Shown: positions 54,623 to 64,000, counted from the first letter of the stretch. The stretch is 64,000 bases of DNA from Liopterus haemorrhoidalis (GCA_963971575.1 OZ020616.1:42002250-42066249); one strand, 5' to 3'. Notes: generated by a model from the sequence alone, not told the origin. Numbers and translations: made by a program.

Positions 54623-54909
54623 TATAAGCTGTTCACTTTTGTAAGAACACACTAGATCTGGTTATTTTGGTTACTTTTATGGTGTGTTACTGACTTTAAA
54701 TGTCAATTAAAAATATTCTTTACGCTGTAAAACCGACTTTAGGTTGATAAGGTTATGATCACTATAATTAAGATATCATTTTTCATTATGACATTCATTT
54801 TAAAAAAGTGACATTTTTTAATACCAACATCACATACAGTTTCAAAGGTGCAAACTATTGAAAACAAAATTCCCTCTTAGTTTGTTCTTACAAAAGTGAA
54901 CAGTTTATA
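54623..54909. mobile_element. MITE-1, copy 1 (287 bp)
   Basis: The left end TATAAGCTGTTCACTTTTGT and the complement of the right end TATAAACTGTTCACTTTTGT are nearly identical and continue into AAGAACA. TA at the edges suits a Tc1/mariner-type target. Non-coding. An inverted, interrupted relative lies at 55588-56738. Confidence 0.8.
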
Positions 54910-54914
54910 AATAG

Positions 54915-55585
54915 GCTATTGATGATAATCTAGTTAAATATTAAAATTAATAAAGTCAAATAATAAAATATAAGTTACGTAAAATTTAAGTTAAAATAAA
55001 TAAATAAATAAATAAATAATATAAATAAATACATAAATAAAATTTACTAGACCTAGTTAAAATCACTAAATTTGAAATAAAACGTTAAATAATAAAATAT
55101 AATGATGATATACCTGTCCATAGTATTAAAGGTCGTTGAACTTAGTGATAAGAATGTAACTGAAAGATCAAGTCTGAATTTGAAGTAATTAACAGGTATA
55201 AAATTGCAACTAGTGAAATCTATACACACCATAATTCATTAACATACATAGTCTATATATATTAACATATTTATGTTCTGCTAGATGTATGAAAAAAAAT
55301 AATGATTATTTATAATCTAATATCAATTATTCTCCATCATGCTAGATTTTTTTTGAAAGAAATAAATAATCTGCATTTCTTGCACAACTTGAAATTTAAA
55401 AAGAACAGTAGAAGTAGGTACAAGATTTCATAAAGGTTGCAGTTCTAATTCTGACATACGGATCCGAGTCTTAGACGATGAAAGCAATGAATAAAGTGAG
55501 AGTAAAGAAAAATTTAGATGCCTGAGGAAAATAGCAGGAAAATAGAATAGGATAAAATTATAAATACAGTATGTTGTATTTCTAC
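54915..55585. other. Unassigned AT-rich sequence
   Basis: Contains an (AAAT/AATA)n tract near 55000 and nothing recognisable as a gene. Confidence 0.4.
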
Positions 55586-55871
55586 TCGTAAACTGTTTTA
55601 CTTTTTGTGAAAACAAACTAAGAGGAAATTTTAATTTCATAATTTGCACCTTTGAAATTGTTATGTTGATATTACAAAATAATTAAAAATGTCAAATTAC
55701 TGTCAGATCATCGGGCATATGTCATGTTGAAAAGTGACATTAAATTATAATGTCCATAACCTTAGGCCATAGTATAATAAAACGTAAAATTCTTAAGTTC
55801 GGTTTACAATGTAAATTAGTTTTTTAAATTATATTTAAAGTCAGTAATACAATATAAAATTAAGCAAAATA

Positions 55872-56709
55872 ACTATGGTCTATTTCAAAGTAGAAAAAAG
55901 TAGATAGCGCTGCGAACCGAGTACGATTTACACTGATCAAATACAGTATAGCGGGAAATTTAAAATAAGTTACAACTAGGGCATGGGCGTAGCAACTGGG
56001 TTAGCAAGTGATTTTTTTTTTAATATAAAAAAGGTTAATAATATATTGAAATAAACAAGGCAGATAATGCACTTACGTTATTTATACGACATAAATTCAG
56101 TTTAATGGGAAATTAGAAAAAGTTAAAAAAATATTAATTTTAAAAATTATGTACTATATATAAAAAGAGAGATTTGGCTAAAAGAGTTTAAACAAAGCAA
56201 TAAAACAAACAATATATCTTCAGAGCTAAAGTTTCTTATTTAAATAATTATTGTAAATAAAAATTAAAAATATATGTATATATGAAGGTCTAAAAATTAT
56301 ATCAATAACTTCATCTTTGGGCACAATCAGCTGGGCTGTCTTTTGGCCTCACATTAGTCCTCTCTCTTGATCTGTTAATTATCAAGTGTCAAAAAATATT
56401 CATATGTCAGATAACCTAAAAAATGTATAACTGCGTAAAAACAAATTACATGGAGAATTTTCTCCATAAAATCTACTCCAAGAATATAAATAAAAGTCTA
56501 AATATGTAAATAATAACAAAATATATGAGAAAAATTAAATAATATAAATAATATATATTTCCAATGTACGACACTGAACATCTGTCAACTTGGACTAAAA
56601 ACAATATTTTTACAGTGTAATAGGGATGACGATCTAAACCAATCCGAAGCAAGGACAAACAGCTCCTATCTTCTTATACACATTTTTCTACTTTGAAATA
56701 GACCATAGA
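55872..56709. mobile_element. TIR element nested in MITE-1 copy 2
   Basis: CTATGGTCTATTTCAAAGTA at the left is complementary to TACTTTGAAATAGACCATAG at the right, extending to about 26 bases. TA edges again suggest a Tc1/mariner-type target. Its interior includes a LINE-B tail on the minus strand (56309-56400), so it is composite. Confidence 0.7.
56309..56400 (-). repeat. LINE-B 3' tail
   Basis: The minus strand reads GAGGACTAATGTGAGGCC, then AGCTGATTGTGCCCAAAG and ATGAAG, corresponding to the tail at 26.98-27.05 kb. Confidence 0.55.
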
Positions 56710-56739
56710 TCTGGTTTGTCCATACAAAAGTGAAAACAG

Positions 56740-57635
56740 TATATGTGTAGAGAGAATCTTGAAACAGTCCAAAATTAAAATCAATTAAACATTACAGGCG
56801 TTTATTATATTTTTCACTCTTTCTATCTACAATTCACTTAATTTGTTATTAAAAACTCTCACTACGGCCCTGCGGCATGCGTTATACAAATAGTTCGTCT
56901 ACAACTACTATGTGCTGTAAGCACTGGCAGCTCGAATTGTCATGGTAACGCGGCGATTGGCATTGAGTGGAAGTAACGGCTTCTTATACACTTTCGGAGC
57001 TGCAGTCGTTTGCAGTTGAAAGCTTGCAGTTAAAGTGCTCTTTTGTTTACAATTGTATTTGTATTTTTGAAGAATGAATAAGAATGCATGATATCGCATG
57101 TTCTGTACAGCACATAAAACTAAAATTTTCTTCTACTTGACCAATATATATTAAATTATGAAATATAATATTTTTATATTTTATACGATTATTTTACGTG
57201 TATGTAGTTAAACTTTTTATATCCATCTTAAGAATTTAGTTTTCCGAAAGAAATAGCGTAATTTTTGCCTCGCGTGCTTACATATGTCAGAGCCATCTCA
57301 AGCTCAAGTCACAATAAGTATCACACTTACATCTATGGTCTTTTACGTTATACTGTATCCACGTGCCTCCTAGAATTGTACGCGTATCAGTAAGCATTTG
57401 AAATCTATTTTAATTTAGTTGTATTTACCGGAGCGACACCTCATATTAGCTGCGGACAAAGACGTATTCTACGTCAAATACGAGGCAAACACAAACACTA
57501 CTTATTTTTGCAATCCTATTTTTTCAAATATACAACAATTAAATGGAGAAAAATCAATCAGAGGCTTGTTTTGCCAAACAAGAATGTAAAAGAACATTAG
57601 AAACATTTATTTGAAGAACAGATTTTCATACATTT
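56740..57635. other. Unassigned sequence
   Basis: AT-rich with a modest GC-richer patch at 56860-57020. No gene recognised. Confidence 0.35.
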
Positions 57636-57639
57636 TAGA

Positions 57640-57736
57640 GATTTATATACATCTTAAGTGAAAGAAGCCCATAGTGGGCTCGAATTCTGGATTTATGCTA
57701 AGCCAAAAGTCAACTTTGACAGTGCCCAAGAAGAGC
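57640..57736 (+). repeat. Possible LINE-B 3' tail
   Basis: GCCAAAAGTCAACTTTGACA, then GTGCCCAAGAAGAGC resembles the LINE-B end at 27010-27050. If so, the GC-rich unit that follows was inserted next to, or transcribed through, a LINE tail. Confidence 0.4.
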
Positions 57737-57741
57737 TAGAT

Positions 57742-58029
57742 ATGTCAGGGTTAGGGTTACATTCTGAATGTGATAGATTATTTTTTATAATGGCTGGTGT
57801 TGCAGGTTTAGTGGCTTTAGGCTTTGGGGGTTGCTTGCTCCATCAATTGATCCGACTCCTGAAGCGTCGGAAATCAAGGATGCCCGGATCAACAGAAGAA
57901 GTGGAAGGTGAAAGGATACGCAAAGACGTATTAGACGCGCAAGAAGGAAGTGAGGCAATATTAATCCTGCCAGACGGCATCGAAGTTCCCGTGCGTCTGA
58001 CAGAGATGGGCGGCCCGGATCGGGACTAG
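57742..58029 (+). CDS. Unidentified small ORF with one membrane segment
   Basis: The open frame reaches back to 57658 but opens there with GTG inside a LINE-like tail; the first ATG is 57742, giving 95 residues (MSGLGLHSECDRLFF...). Residues about 15-41 form a strongly hydrophobic segment (IMAGVAGLVALGFGGCLLHQ) followed at once by a basic cluster KRRKSR, as in a type III or C-terminally anchored membrane protein. An acidic, soluble tail containing ILILPDGIEVPVRLTE follows. I recognise no family. It sits in a GC-rich island (57650-58330) unlike its flanks, upstream of an LTR. It could be a fragment of a retroelement protein, a piece of a host exon, or chance. Confidence 0.3.
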   Translation: MSGLGLHSECDRLFFIMAGVAGLVALGFGGCLLHQLIRLLKRRKSRMPGSTEEVEGERIRKDVLDAQEGSEAILILPDGIEVPVRLTEMGGPDRD

Positions 58030-58335
58030 GAAAAGTCCCGATGGCTTTGGTTACCATCCCGGTGTCAACTCCGCCGTAGACTGCCATGGTTTCCCCAAGA
58101 CCATGTTAAAAGCACCCCTGCAAATGGCCTGAGGCTCCGTCGCTGACACCGCCGGCGTATTGAAGCTGTTACAGCTATGAAGAGCCCTATGATGAGAGGG
58201 CAACTCGTGAGGGATGCTTAGCAGCAGAGGATCCCCACCAACAAGGAAAGAGCCCGAAGCGCTAGGCAGGATAGCGCTCGCGGAGCAAGTAGCCACCCAG
58301 ACGCCAACGTGTTGGTAACGACCATTTAACCAACA
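58030..58335. other. GC-rich continuation of the unidentified unit
   Basis: About 300 bases of balanced composition without an open frame on the plus strand. Minus-strand frames (57785-58087, 58051-58296) are antisense readings with no domain. It returns abruptly to AT-rich sequence at about 58340. Confidence 0.35.
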
Positions 58336-58339
58336 TTTC

Positions 58340-58765
58340 GGGTAACAAAATTTGGTTTAGTATAATAAAATCTATTATGCTAAACTCATATTTTTTATTT
58401 TTATTTATTTATTTATTTATTTTTTTTTTTAATTGACAAATCTATCATTTATTAAATTTAAGTATTAAACATTAAATTAATTTTTCTGGTATATTGATAT
58501 TTATTAATGTTGGGTATTTGGTTCCAGGATACTTGGATTCAAGACTTAGACTCGAGGGGGCAAGCACTTAGCACATTTGCACATTTACGCTCCATTTTTT
58601 CTGTCAAAAAACACAAAAAAATAAATAAAAATTCTTTTTTCAAATTTTTTGGGCAAAATCATAGCAACCACTGGATTCCTTTGGAGCCGTCCGACGGTTC
58701 CTAAACAGCATTTACAATTTCTGTTAAAAATTGAATTTCGTACTTTAGCATGTCGGGGCGTCATG
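58340..58765. other. AT-rich sequence, possibly the 3' end of an LTR element body
   Basis: Contains a TTTA repeat run (58400-58430). Nearer the LTR it becomes mixed (GACTCGAGGGGGCAAGC at about 58550). No Gag, Pol or Env motif is readable. Confidence 0.35.
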
Positions 58766-58768
58766 CTT

Positions 58769-58790
58769 GGGAGGGGGGAGTAATGTCACA
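58769..58790 (+). other. Polypurine tract
   Basis: GGGAGGGGGGAG lies a few bases before TGTCACA, the start of the LTR. In LTR retroelements this tract primes plus-strand DNA synthesis directly upstream of the 3' LTR, so it orients the element as plus. Confidence 0.7.
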
Positions 58791-58793
58791 ATT

Positions 58794-59456
58794 ATGATAT
58801 AATTGTATGCTAATCTCCCAATTCCTTGAGCAGCCTTTAGGCCGTGCAGGTCGCGGTTGCTGACTTGCAGTTTTGGGAATTATAGAATGCGTAGAGAGTT
58901 ACATGTATGTCAACATAAGTTTTGAACTACTTTCTAATGTGTTGATAAACATTATTCAATTGTGCCGACTATGGTCTTTAATTGCTGCCAACAATTACAC
59001 AAATGAATAATGTTTCCAAAACAATTGAGGTAGGACTTGACGTCATAGTGTCCTGGTTAACAGTTATAAAATGGTCTTAGGGAATAGAGTCGTTGGTCAG
59101 TTATTCATTAAGAGTCAGTGATTCATTGAGTCAGTCATTGAAGTAGTCAGTTATTCAGTAGTTATTCATTCGATCATTTTTGTGAGCACGCTACCCAAGG
59201 ACCAGCCCAGCTGTTCAAGTCACCAACCCGAGATGTGAGTGCCGTCTACAGGGCTTCTCCACGTGTCCGCTTTGTGCGGATACATGGGGTGGGTCGACCG
59301 ATCTTGGAGAAGCCGGGGCAAGAACGGGACTTACATCAGCTACTAACAGACAACACCAGCAGCCATTCTGACAGTTATTTGTATTGTGATGTAAAATTAT
59401 TATTATATAATAAATTTTGTAGAAAAGATGTCCGTTCTTGAATCCACCCCGTGACA
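58794..59456 (+). mobile_element. 3' LTR of a gypsy-like retroelement (663 bp)
   Basis: Begins TGTCACAATTATG and ends CCCCGTGACA, that is TG...CA with a six-base inverted repeat TGTCAC/GTGACA. A TATA-like TTATAAAA (about 59062) is followed by a run of TCAGTYATTCATT-type repeats (59095-59175) and an AATAAA at 59409-59414, in the usual U3-R-U5 order. A polypurine tract precedes it. No second LTR, primer site or coding region is in the window, so the element body is lost or truncated; gypsy affiliation is a guess from the TGTCAC end. Short frames inside are not genes. Confidence 0.75.
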
Positions 59457-59459
59457 ATA

Positions 59460-60000
59460 TATTATAAAAAAACAAAATTTCCTATATTTTGTACGTGATA
59501 TATAATGTCTTTTGAGGATTTCTGAAATTGGGGATCATGGTTTAAAGTGCGTGAATTTAAGTTTTTATCGCAATAAAGCCGCTGGTCTCCTGCTCAAGAA
59601 GCACTCATCCCGCAAATCGATTTTACATGGAACGATGCGTAGCTGACGAACTGTGAATGACCTTGCTGCCCATTTTATTTCCTTTCTTGCATTTATACAC
59701 TCATTTATGAAATTATGGTTAGACCCTCTGAACTTTTAATGGATTCCTTAATGATTATTCACAAATTTTTAAATTCTGGGAACTAAATTTTATTGTCACT
59801 TAATTAAAAGGGCGATGAAGTATTTTACGACCTTAAATGTAAATTTAAATCTAAGAATTTTGTTTAATGACAAAAACCAAATTTGATAGCCCGTTGAGAC
59901 AAATTTTATCTTCAATCAAGATAAACTTCAATCATCCGACGTAATATAAGTTAAAATGTTGCATTTAAATTTACGGGGTAGGTGCTTAAACTTTTCAGCC
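59460..60000. other. Unassigned AT-rich sequence
   Basis: Nothing recognised between the LTR and the TIR element at 60.0 kb. Confidence 0.35.
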
Positions 60001-60003
60001 TGA

Positions 60004-60565
60004 CTATGGGTGCGTTTTGTTGTGCCAATTCTGGTTTCGGTTTAATCAGAATACGCGTTTTCTTGCGACAATATTCTCGTTCTATTCATTCTACTCATTC
60101 GATGACTCGAGGTCGAACGACTGGAATGAATAAGTGTGGTGGGGATGAAAAGTAATATGTATTTGAATGCAGTTGTTTTCATTTGGTTTTTAAATGTTTT
60201 AGTATTAAATCTTGGTATTACTGCTTCAAAATTATTTTTACTTTTAGCTATTTTCTCATTTTGTGTCCTAAAATAAATATATACCTATATGATTTTAATA
60301 TAGTATTGTTGAATCTAAACTTAAAATGTATTTACAATTCAATTATTCGTTCTAAAACATTACGTTCTAGAATATTTGCTTCAACTGTAAAGTTTTCTTA
60401 TTTAGATTATCCATTTAGGTGAAATATGTTCGTTTTTTGTTCTACAACCATTTACTTAACCTCCATGTAAATGTCATTCCATGTTTACTTCACGATCAAA
60501 ATTGTCGTTTTCTTGCGCATCAATTCTAGTACTTCCAACCAGCCACCAACAAAACGCACTCTATG
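60004..60565. mobile_element. TIR element with 5-bp direct repeats
   Basis: The left end GGTGCGTTTTGTTG (60009-60022) and the complement of the right end AGTGCGTTTTGTTG (60547-60560) match at 13 of 14 bases. CTATG is repeated outside both (60004-60008, 60561-60565). It is 552 bp and non-coding. Superfamily uncertain. Confidence 0.65.
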
Positions 60566-60797
60566 TTCCAAGGTCAGGTAGCGTCATCTATGAGTAGACG
60601 AATATAAAATTTTTCCCGCCAATTTACATCATTCCTTTGGAGATACTCTTTCCAGTGAGACTATTTGTTCCCAGTTCAAAATCAATGAGTGATCTTCAGT
60701 GATACGTATTGACATTTCACACACATTCTGTGTGTGAAAGGATGTGATCTGCTGTGAGACATTTTTAGAACTTGACAACCAAAAGGAGACACTGAAG

Positions 60798-61651
60798 CAA
60801 GATTATTAAAGTAAATGTTGTCTCGTAACTTCTGACCAATCAAAGCGTGAGAGGGAATACGTCAAACGTATGCGTAGTTCAAACTAGCATACAAAATTAA
60901 TATAGATGTTGTATGTTTTTAAATATTTTTATTGACTTTATTCATAATACATATTCATTTCAAGACAGTTCTACTGAATAAATTATAAATAAAAACCTAA
61001 GGAAATTTTATATTGATTTATATAAAATTTAAGATGATGGGCATTTGTAATATAGTTAATAAATAACAATAAAATAGAATACAAATGTAATTTTAGGAAT
61101 ATTTAAATAAAAATAGAAAAACAAATTGCTATAATAATATAGTAATTAATAAAATTGGAGGTTACATCAGTTTTTAAAAACGGCTGGACGTATTTTAACA
61201 AAATTTGGTACAACAGAGTAGAACCAGGATCAAATATAGGCATGATATCTCAAAATTTTCTTTCTTAGGGGGTTTTTCTGGGTTAAAACTGGTACTAAAA
61301 AGCTTAAAATATTTTATTTATAAACAGACTATCATACCAGAAAAAACTGTACAATAAAAAAATTGTTTAAAAGAAAACAAATCTTATTTGTTCTATTCAT
61401 TTCTTCAATTTGATGAATATCAGGGTAGTTACGAAGAAACAATCCTTTCAAAGAAAAAAGACATTAAACAAGTAAAAAACCAAAAAATTAAACGATATCT
61501 TGATATTTATAGCAAAAAATCAAACTTCACGTGTATATAACTTGTACGATAAACAAACACTGATGTCCCGTTAGCATACAGATGATGTGTAGCTTCACTA
61601 TTTACCCCCACCACTACAAGTTACGAGACAACCTTTACTTTAATAATCTTG
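60798..61651. mobile_element. Element bounded by 34-bp inverted repeats
   Basis: CAAGATTATTAAAGTAAATG followed by TTGTCTCGTAACTT (60798-60831) is complementary to 61618-61651 with one mismatch. Outside these, TTGACAA occurs on both sides (about 60773 and 61680), so the true ends may be slightly further out. The interior (61165-61260) carries a block resembling the conserved block of the Helentron-like elements. Non-coding. Confidence 0.6.
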
Positions 61652-61654
61652 ATG

Positions 61655-62140
61655 TAACAGCATTGACATCTGTACGCCAAATTGTCAAATTTTCTACTTG
61701 CGGTCATACTATAGTTTTTGTTTTGTTCTATAATTTTATTTGTTAAAATTGTGTTGACTGGAACTAAAAAACAGTGTTTGCGGTATTTTGTTAAAGCCCG
61801 AAGTTAAACAAATACCCAAAATATCCTGTACATTGTTTCAAGAATTGCAGAAAATCACGAAATCCTCCCATTCTTTAGAGTGCAGTGCAACAGCCGTGCA
61901 GTCGCATGTAAATAGGTCGAGAGAACTTATTTAAAACTGTAGGATGGGGTCATATCGCCATATGGGTTGTGTCTACGTGTCTGATGGTTAGTCACGTTTA
62001 AATTATTCGAGGGCGGCTGAAAGGAATTTATATGGTTATGGGGTTTTAATAGGGTGCAACACATTTACTCAGAAATGGAACATATTGCGTTAACACTAAA
62101 TTTAAGACAAGTAGAAAGTGCATATAATGTGTAAATCTAA
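61655..62140. other. Unassigned AT-rich sequence
   Basis: No gene or paired ends recognised. Confidence 0.35.
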
Positions 62141-62142
62141 TC

Positions 62143-62445
62143 CAGTGCTTTCCAAACGGTGGGCCGCTACAGATTAGGTTGTCACGACTCAGTAGTTTGG
62201 GACTCTCTTTAGGGGCAAAATTTATGGTTTAAATTATATTTTTCCTAAACAATACTACTCGTTATTGTACAAATCTAAATAAAACTAAAAATGAACATTT
62301 GAATGTATACGTATCGTTAAAAATATTTATAAGAATTAAGTATTTTGTTTTCGTTTTATTTTGTTAATACAATTTATTCTATTTTTCTCCCCGGTGTATT
62401 ACTGAGTAATACTAAGTCGCGTAGACAAAATGTTGGAAAGCATTG
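62143..62445. mobile_element. hAT MITE with eroded target duplication
   Basis: The left end CAGTGCTTTCCAAACGGTGG and the complement of the right end CAATGCTTTCCAACATTTTG share 12 of the first 13 bases. Flanks ATCTAATC and GTATAAGC agree at only 5 of 8. It is 303 bp with no coding capacity and older than the neighbouring MITE at 62617. Confidence 0.6.
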
Positions 62446-62453
62446 GTATAAGC

Positions 62454-62520
62454 CAGTGGTATTCAATCTGTGTTCTGCCGAACACTGGGGTTCCGTGGAA
62501 CGTTTTCCGCAACTTTAAAT
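62454..62520 (+). mobile_element. hAT terminal fragment
   Basis: CAGTGGTATTCAATCTGTGT and the following GGGGTTCCGTGGAACG have the form of hAT (Charlie/ZBED-like) ends. The opposite end was not found before 63.0 kb. Confidence 0.4.
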
Positions 62521-62608
62521 AAATGGCTTTAATCTGTTTTTTTTTTTTAACGACTCTACGTTTGGATACTATGAATTTGGTAAATTTTTTAAAAATGGAT
62601 AACTTTAC

Positions 62609-62950
62609 ATCTGAGGTAGGGTGACCATTCGTCCCGCATTTTAACATTTTGTCCCGCATTAAGATGCGTCCCGCAAAAGTCCCGTATTTTAACATTTTGT
62701 CCCGCATTTTGGATTTGGGAGGTGAGGACTTTTTTTTTTGCTCTTTACTTGGATTTTGGGAGATGAGGACCTTTTTTTTTGCTCTTCACTTAGATTTGGG
62801 AGGTGAGGACCTTTTTTTTGCTCTTCACTTGGATTTTGGGAGATGTGGACCTTTGTTTTTTTGCTCTTCACTTAGATTTGGGAGGTGAGGACCTTTTTTT
62901 TCCTCCGTCCCGCATTGCCTTCTTAAGAAAATGGTCAGTCTAATCTGAGG
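62609..62950. mobile_element. hAT MITE with internal minisatellite and perfect 8-bp duplication
   Basis: The element is 62617-62942 (326 bp). The left end TAGGGTGACCATT and the complement of the right end TAGACTGACCATT match at 11 of 13. ATCTGAGG is exact at 62609-62616 and 62943-62950. GTCCCGCATT occurs several times near the left end and once near the right, as expected of transposase-binding repeats. A tandem array fills the middle. Confidence 0.88.
62706..62900 (+). repeat. Minisatellite, 4-5 units
   Basis: Units of roughly 37-45 bp of the form GGATTTGGGAGGTGAGGAC, then TTTTTTTTTGCTCTTCACTT, alternate with GGATTTTGGGAGATG variants. Alternation of the two forms suggests an original two-unit repeat. 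The short open frames here are repeat translation. Confidence 0.85.
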
Positions 62951-62954
62951 GTGC

Positions 62955-63565
62955 TACAAAATTTTTAATCACCATTTTCGTCATCAATAGGTCATATTTA
63001 TTCCAAAACAGCTAATTTTACTTATTGACAAAAATTTCAAATTTGTTGAGTAGTGATTATTATTTACTTCTTATATCACGTATCATTTAAATATGTACTT
63101 TTTAATGTATTATTTGATTTTATGTTTATAATGATTGCTAATAAATGTTTATAATAAATAAATAAGTAAGATTCAAAACAGCATCTCGCTGGTGACCTGG
63201 CAACTACATTTTTTAGCGAAAATAAGGTCTTGGTTTGCATTGTAACCCACGTATTAATGCACAAGTTGTGACAATACTTCTTAAACAAGAAAAATATTTA
63301 AGGTCTAAACTTCGTACAAAGCATTACCTTTTATCTTAAACTACGCAAAAACGGCTGACATAAAGCAGTTTTTACCTCTCCTTTAAATTTCTATTAATGC
63401 AGATAGGAGATATTGCCAGCTCACCTGCGATATCGCTAATTATTCGATTAAATTTTTAGTTATAATTTGCATTAAATATTATATTATGTAGGTAGGTATT
63501 GCATTATTTTAAAACTAAAGTAGTAAATTGTACCTACATTTAAAAATTGTAGATATACACATATC
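62955..63565. other. Unassigned AT-rich sequence
   Basis: No domain recognised. Confidence 0.35.
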
Positions 63566-63567
63566 AG

Positions 63568-64000
63568 CAGGTATTTAGTAAGTGAATGATGATTTGGGAT
63601 TTCGGATGCCAAAACAAATTTTATGTTAAAATATTTTTTTTGTTAATTTTAATTCGAATGCCTAATACCATTATTTAGGTTTCTAAATATGTGCAGTATT
63701 TTTTTTTATATATAGCAAGGTTCATTAAGATTTTGAAAATTACTCCTATGGCTTCCATTGGTTGTTATAAGCTCCGCCCCTCTGATTTCGTGTTCGATTA
63801 GATTTAAACATAATCTAATCAAAAATTCCTGTTGTACTATTCCGGTTCACACCAATGTACATTACTTAGAATGTTTTCTGATTTTTAGTTTAAACCATCT
63901 GGGCTATAGGGTGTGGGACAAATTTTTTTTTGCACAATTTTGGCAAAAATCATTTCAAAATAATTTATTTTGCAAAAATAAAAATTTGATCGTTAATCCA
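63568..64000 (-). mobile_element. Helentron-like element, copy E, continues beyond the window
   Basis: Minus-strand copy lacking the terminal palindrome (it starts inside GCAGGTATTTAGTAAGTGAA). It has the block CCAAAACAAATTTTATGTTA and then AATTCCTGTTGTACTATTCC, the GGGCTATAGGGTGTGGGACA segment and the AATAATTTATTTTGCAAAAA segment at the edge. The stretch that holds the tRNA-like module in copies A-D is missing here, apparently by deletion near 63813. Confidence 0.6.

Larger units (their letters stand above)
55588..56738. mobile_element. MITE-1, copy 2, inverted and split by a nested TIR element
   Basis: TAAACTGTTTTACTTTTTGT at the left and CATACAAAAGTGAAAACAGT at the right are the two ends of MITE-1. 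55610-55870 matches the inverse of 54660-54890 (AACTAAGAGGAAATTTT, TTTGCACCTTTGAAA). The copy breaks at AAAATAAC (about 55871) and resumes at about 56710. Confidence 0.65.

Noticed and set aside
57658..57741. Start of the membrane ORF at 57658
   Set aside because: That codon is GTG and the segment overlaps a LINE-like tail; the first ATG is at 57742.
58180..58230. Hammerhead-like CTATGATGAG...CTCGTGAGG
   Set aside because: The conserved core (CTGATGA...GAAA) and the required stems are not met.

Overview
The window is strongly AT-rich eukaryotic DNA made almost entirely of transposable elements and their debris. The set of families points to an arthropod, most likely an insect with a large, repeat-rich genome: mauritiana-type and DD41D mariners, DUF4817-type Tc1/mariner, piggyBac, pogo/Tigger, several hAT lineages, Harbinger-like MITEs, Helentron-like (HINE/DINE-1-type) elements, several non-LTR retrotransposon families with RNase H or GRPRKRW-type tails, and one LTR. 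A short (TTAGG)3 tract at 35.83 kb fits but does not prove this. I found no convincing host protein gene, rRNA or functional tRNA gene. The species cannot be named from the sequence.

Layout. 1-9 kb: a dead non-LTR element with an RNase H-like tail (1.57-2.43 kb), two Helentron-like elements side by side (3.1-5.5 kb), an interrupted GACA tract and a LINE remnant. 9.8-12.4 kb: pogo/Tigger and LINE reverse-transcriptase remnants. 12.9-22.3 kb: a Harbinger-like element, a 153-bp hAT MITE with a perfect target duplication, a GC-rich minisatellite, a perfect 122-bp-arm palindrome, a 543-bp fold-back element and a diverged Helentron-like copy. 23-28.6 kb: hAT, LINE and piggyBac fragments. 30-32 kb: two abutting hAT remnants, one carrying a nested fold-back MITE. 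33.9-38.3 kb: a tRNA-derived SINE, a Helentron-like copy joined to a mariner tail, and a 1,857-bp hAT split by another Helentron-like copy. 41-49 kb: a DD41D mariner, a 1-kb fold-back, a Harbinger-like MITE, a dead mariner containing a piggyBac MITE, and a nearly intact mauritiana-type mariner. 50-53 kb: a DUF4817-type transposon cut by a 1,862-bp hAT. 54-64 kb: nested MITEs, an unidentified GC-rich stretch with a small membrane ORF, a gypsy-like 3' LTR, more TIR elements, and a Helentron-like copy running off the right edge.

The window shows a clear order of insertions: Helentron into hAT, hAT into DUF4817 transposon, piggyBac MITE into mariner, MITE into MITE, fold-back into BED-finger hAT. 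Several elements have perfect target-site duplications or perfect terminal repeats, so their limits are known to within a few bases. The least expected feature is that four Helentron-like copies carry tRNA-like segments at the same internal place, and these segments are not all alike.
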